Origin: Alphaproteobacteria bacterium | GTDB lineage: Bacteria > Pseudomonadota > Alphaproteobacteria > Micavibrionales > Micavibrionaceae | NCBI GenBank assembly: GCA_021776015.1 | Contig: JAJFGT010000190.1 | Location: 1 to 8,227 of the forward strand | Reading direction: 5' to 3' | DNA length: 8,227 nt | In this document: piece after piece, positions 5,437-8,227 of the stretch | How positions within the stretch are numbered: the first letter of the stretch is position 1 | Layout: each line of letters opens with the position of its first letter | The notes under the pieces: generated by a model | Told to the model about the DNA's origin: nothing | Database searches by the model: none | What the model saw: the letters and a program-made list of their open reading frames with translations, nothing else | Position numbers and translations under genes: made by a program

Positions 5437-8221
5437 ACATCTTTTTAACAATTTTTAGAGCATCTTGAAGTCCCACACGCTCAATGACTACATCTTTGGG
5501 GAAGGCACTTAGAAGACGTGTCGGAGTGGCACCATCCAGAATAATGAAAATGCCCTTATCATCTTTTCTACGGATGAGGCGTCCGAATGCTTGTTGAAGT
5601 TTCATGCGTGTGAGCATTTCATCATAGGCTTTTTCTCCAAAAGCTTTACGGCGGGCTTTATGAAGAATAGTGGGGCGAGGCCATGGGACACGGTCAAAGA
5701 TCATTAATTTGAGAGACTCCCCTGGGATATCTACACCATCTCTAAGAGCATCTGTTCCAAGTAAGCAGGATTTAATATCTTCCCGAAAGATATCAGTGAG
5801 TGTTCCTGTGTCTATGGGGTCAATATGTTGAGCGTAAAGAGGAATATCAGCATCAGCAAGTTTCTTGGAGATATCTTCATAAACAGCTTTAAGCCGCTGA
5901 ATAGCCGTAAAGATTCCTAACCCTCCCCCTTTGCTTTCTTTAAATAGAGCTAAAATAGCTGTAGAAATTTGTTCTTGATTGTTTTTATTAATATCATTGA
6001 TAATCAGAACTTTAGCTTGAGTTTTATAATCAAAGGGGCTCTCTGTTTCAAAGAGAGTTGAATTTTTTGAGAGGTAGCGCGCCCCTGTGAGTGTGTAGGC
6101 GCTGCTCCATTTATCTGTATCATTAGAGGATTCTTCTTGGTCTTTTAACGTCGCCGAGGTGATCGCCATCCCATGTGTATGAGGAAGAAGAGCTGTTGCA
6201 AAAGGTTTCATAGGGTCAGTCCAGTGACGATATAATCCAAGATCAATAGGACGTCCATCTTTCTTCTCGATTTCCATCCAGTCTACAAAATGAGAAGGAG
6301 ACGATAATTTTGGCCCATCAGAGGGCATAGATTGAAGTGTTTTGAGCATATCAATCCAAGGCTGTAATTCCATCATGCTACGTCGTTCAAGACTTTGGGA
6401 CAGAGAATCAATACGTCTACGAGTATCAGCTTCAAGCAAGCCTTCATCGTTTTCTAGAATCTTTTGCATAGAGCGAGCCAAATGCATCATGGGCTTTTTA
6501 ATGTCTTCTAAGGCTTTGATCAGAGGAGAGAGAGCCTCTTTGAGTTTATCTGTAATAGGAAATACAGGGGTTTCCTGCGCATAATATTTATTTTTATCAT
6601 CTGTTCGTGCTCTAACTTGGGCAAGGAGAGCCGATAGAAATATTTCCGTTGATCCTGAAGGGACACCTTCGGCTAAGCGCTTACTCCAGCCATCAGTTGG
6701 AAGGGCTCGAGCATGATGGAGAAGAGAGAGAAGTGATTTCTTGATTTCTTCATTCTCAGGGAGAAGGTCTTCAAAGCGTTTTTGGAGTCCTCGTGCCCGT
6801 TTCTTACGTGTATCTTCATTCCCTACAATCCAACGACGAAGTTCATAGGTCTCACGGGCTGTTAAATGGGCAGCAAAGGCACTGTCAGCAGCTTGGAAGA
6901 GATGATGTCCTTCATCAAAGATAGTGCGTGTAGGGAGGTTTTGATCATGATGAACCGTTTGAATCATAACAAGGGCATGGTTTGTGATAATGATATCTGC
7001 TTGATAAGCATTCCGGATACTTTTTTCTCTAAAACATTTTTTATAATGCTCACAAGCGGCATAGAGACATTCTCCTCGTTTATCGCTTAGCCCCGTTGTA
7101 TTGGCGTACCCATAAAGGCTTTGTACCCAACTTGGAAAGTCTGTACCTGTAAAGTCACCTGTACGAGTCTCCATGATCCAGCGTGCCATAATACCTAGTG
7201 CAATAGGGTGTGATGGGGAACGTGAAAGATGAGCACTCGCAGCACTTTCCTCGAAATTTAAAAGACAGAGATAATTCTCACGCCCTTTTCGAATAGCAAC
7301 TTTTTTATCTTTTATCTCAGGATGAGGATAGATACGGTTTAATTCTTGATCGATCTGTTGTTGTAGATTTTTTGTATAGGTCGAAACCCAAACAGCACCT
7401 TCATTTTTCTTAGCCCAAAGTGTAGAAGGGGTTAAGTAACCAAGTGTTTTCCCTGTGCCTGTGCCCGCTTCCGCTAAAAGAATATGGGGGGCATCTAATT
7501 CATCCTTAGGATCAAAAATTGTACGGATGGATTGTGTGTAGGCTAATTGTTGAGGACGCTCTTCATGTGTGTGATCTGCGTGTAGAAGTTCTGTGAGAGC
7601 ATTTTCTGTTTCTTCTTCTGTAAGTCCGTGATGTGAAGCAGGCGGAAGAGGGGCGCTATCTGCCCATTCGGGAATATCTTTCCAAATATTGAAGGCGCGG
7701 CGGCTATTCAAAGGGGCTTGAGGATCATACTCTTTTCCGACAGCTTGAAACAAAGAAGGTGTCCATGCCCAGCCTTTTCCATTCATGCCCATAATTGAGG
7801 CAATTTCTAGCATCTTTTCCTGATTTTTGGTGGGCATCTCCTGAAAATCTTTAAGGAGTGTATAGGCCGCTTCAACCAGAGATAGTGGCACTTCTTGAGG
7901 GGTTTCAGACTGTTCAAGTTGCAAGGCTTTTGTAATTCCAAAAGGGGTTGGAACACAAAATTTTGTAGGATGGATGAACAAAAACAAATCAAGAATATCG
8001 AAAGCAAAGATCTGTGAGCGTAATTTGGAGGCTGTATAAGGTGCATGGCACACCATGACGGGTTTTTGATTGAGAAAAACTCCTGCCTGTCCATGAGGGA
8101 GTGTTTTAAACTCACCATCTGTTGTTAAAATATGAGCTTTCTTTGGGGCAAGGGTACAGGCAGAGATGTCAGGAAGTTGAATTTCTATCTGTGGTTGCTT
8201 TTCTTGAAGGTCAGGGCTCAT
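5435..8221 (-). CDS. dinG: DinG/XPD-family ATP-dependent DNA helicase
   Basis: This 928-residue superfamily 2 helicase belongs to the iron-sulfur XPD/DinG group, which unwinds DNA 5'-3' during repair and at R-loops or stalled forks. Visible motifs are Walker A AEAGTGTGKT (250-259, K258); four cysteines C319, C385, C390 and C396 for the Fe-S cluster, the last three spaced as in E. coli DinG; motif II DEGH (436-439); SATL (689-692); SPFDY (728-732); motif V GTDALRDGVDIPG (822-834); and motif VI QAFGRLIRR (877-885). The family core starts near 220. The extra N-terminal region (about 20-110), with VCHAPYTASKL and FDILDLFLFIHP, resembles a decayed DEDDh exonuclease domain without its first acidic pair; that is an inference. 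The ATG at 8221 is only six bases from the window edge, the upstream bases (TCTTCC on this strand) show no ribosome binding site, and the frame stays open, so the true start may lie outside. It converges on the lipoprotein gene and shares its terminator. Confidence 0.93.
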   Translation of the reverse strand: MSPDLQEKQPQIEIQLPDISACTLAPKKAHILTTDGEFKTLPHGQAGVFLNQKPVMVCHAPYTASKLRSQIFAFDILDLFLFIHPTKFCVPTPFGITKALQLEQSETPQEVPLSLVEAAYTLLKDFQEMPTKNQEKMLEIASIMGMNGKGWAWTPSLFQAVGKEYDPQAPLNSRRAFNIWKDIPEWADSAPLPPASHHGLTEEETENALTELLHADHTHEERPQQLAYTQSIRTIFDPKDELDAPHILLAEAGTGTGKTLGYLTPSTLWAKKNEGAVWVSTYTKNLQQQIDQELNRIYPHPEIKDKKVAIRKGRENYLCLLNFEESAASAHLSRSPSHPIALGIMARWIMETRTGDFTGTDFPSWVQSLYGYANTTGLSDKRGECLYAACEHYKKCFREKSIRNAYQADIIITNHALVMIQTVHHDQNLPTRTIFDEGHHLFQAADSAFAAHLTARETYELRRWIVGNEDTRKKRARGLQKRFEDLLPENEEIKKSLLSLLHHARALPTDGWSKRLAEGVPSGSTEIFLSALLAQVRARTDDKNKYYAQETPVFPITDKLKEALSPLIKALEDIKKPMMHLARSMQKILENDEGLLEADTRRRIDSLSQSLERRSMMELQPWIDMLKTLQSMPSDGPKLSSPSHFVDWMEIEKKDGRPIDLGLYRHWTDPMKPFATALLPHTHGMAITSATLKDQEESSNDTDKWSSAYTLTGARYLSKNSTLFETESPFDYKTQAKVLIINDINKNNQEQISTAILALFKESKGGGLGIFTAIQRLKAVYEDISKKLADADIPLYAQHIDPIDTGTLTDIFREDIKSCLLGTDALRDGVDIPGESLKLMIFDRVPWPRPTILHKARRKAFGEKAYDEMLTRMKLQQAFGRLIRRKDDKGIFIILDGATPTRLLSAFPKDVVIERVGLQDALKIVKKM

Positions 8222-8227
8222 GGAAGA

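Overview
The window looks like chromosomal DNA from an AT-rich alphaproteobacterium. Three things suggest this: the release factor 2 sequence, a DinG-type helicase with a long N-terminal extension, and an OmpA-family lipoprotein whose mature N-terminal region resembles lipoproteins of the Rhodospirillales/Micavibrio type. A gut, aquatic or host-associated lineage is possible, but the sequence does not settle it. I see no rRNA, tRNA, insertion sequence, CRISPR array or prophage gene.

Layout. Bases 1-4035 hold four genes on the minus strand, in transcription order: a small DJ-1/PfpI-like protein (4035-3568), prfB for peptide chain release factor 2 (3543-2439), an exported protein with two TcpQ-type domains (2333-1410), and an exported protein with a small N-terminal domain followed by a long coiled coil (1371 to beyond base 1). 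Spacings are 24, 105 and 38 bases, so the set is probably at least partly one operon; the 105-base gap after prfB could hold a second promoter. Bases 4036-4431 form a divergent, very AT-rich promoter region with several palindromes. The plus-strand OmpA-family lipoprotein gene follows (4432-5370). A strong bidirectional terminator (5401-5436) then separates it from the convergent minus-strand DinG-family helicase gene (8221-5435).

How the genes relate. prfB is intact only if read through a canonical +1 programmed frameshift: an AGGAGG element, CTT, then an in-frame TGA followed by C. It therefore keeps the classical autoregulation in which scarce RF2 favours frameshifting, and UGA is a real stop codon in this organism. 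The two genes downstream of prfB encode envelope or secreted proteins. TcpQ-type domains are known from type IV pilus and type IVB-like secretion loci, so these two may belong to an envelope-spanning machine whose remaining genes lie outside the window. The DJ-1/PfpI-like protein appears to lack the catalytic cysteine of its family. The OmpA-family lipoprotein is probably a monocistronic peptidoglycan anchor, and the helicase acts in DNA repair or conflict resolution; neither is obviously linked to the minus-strand cluster.

The least explained part is the pair at 1-2333: an exported tandem-TcpQ protein followed by an exported coiled-coil protein.
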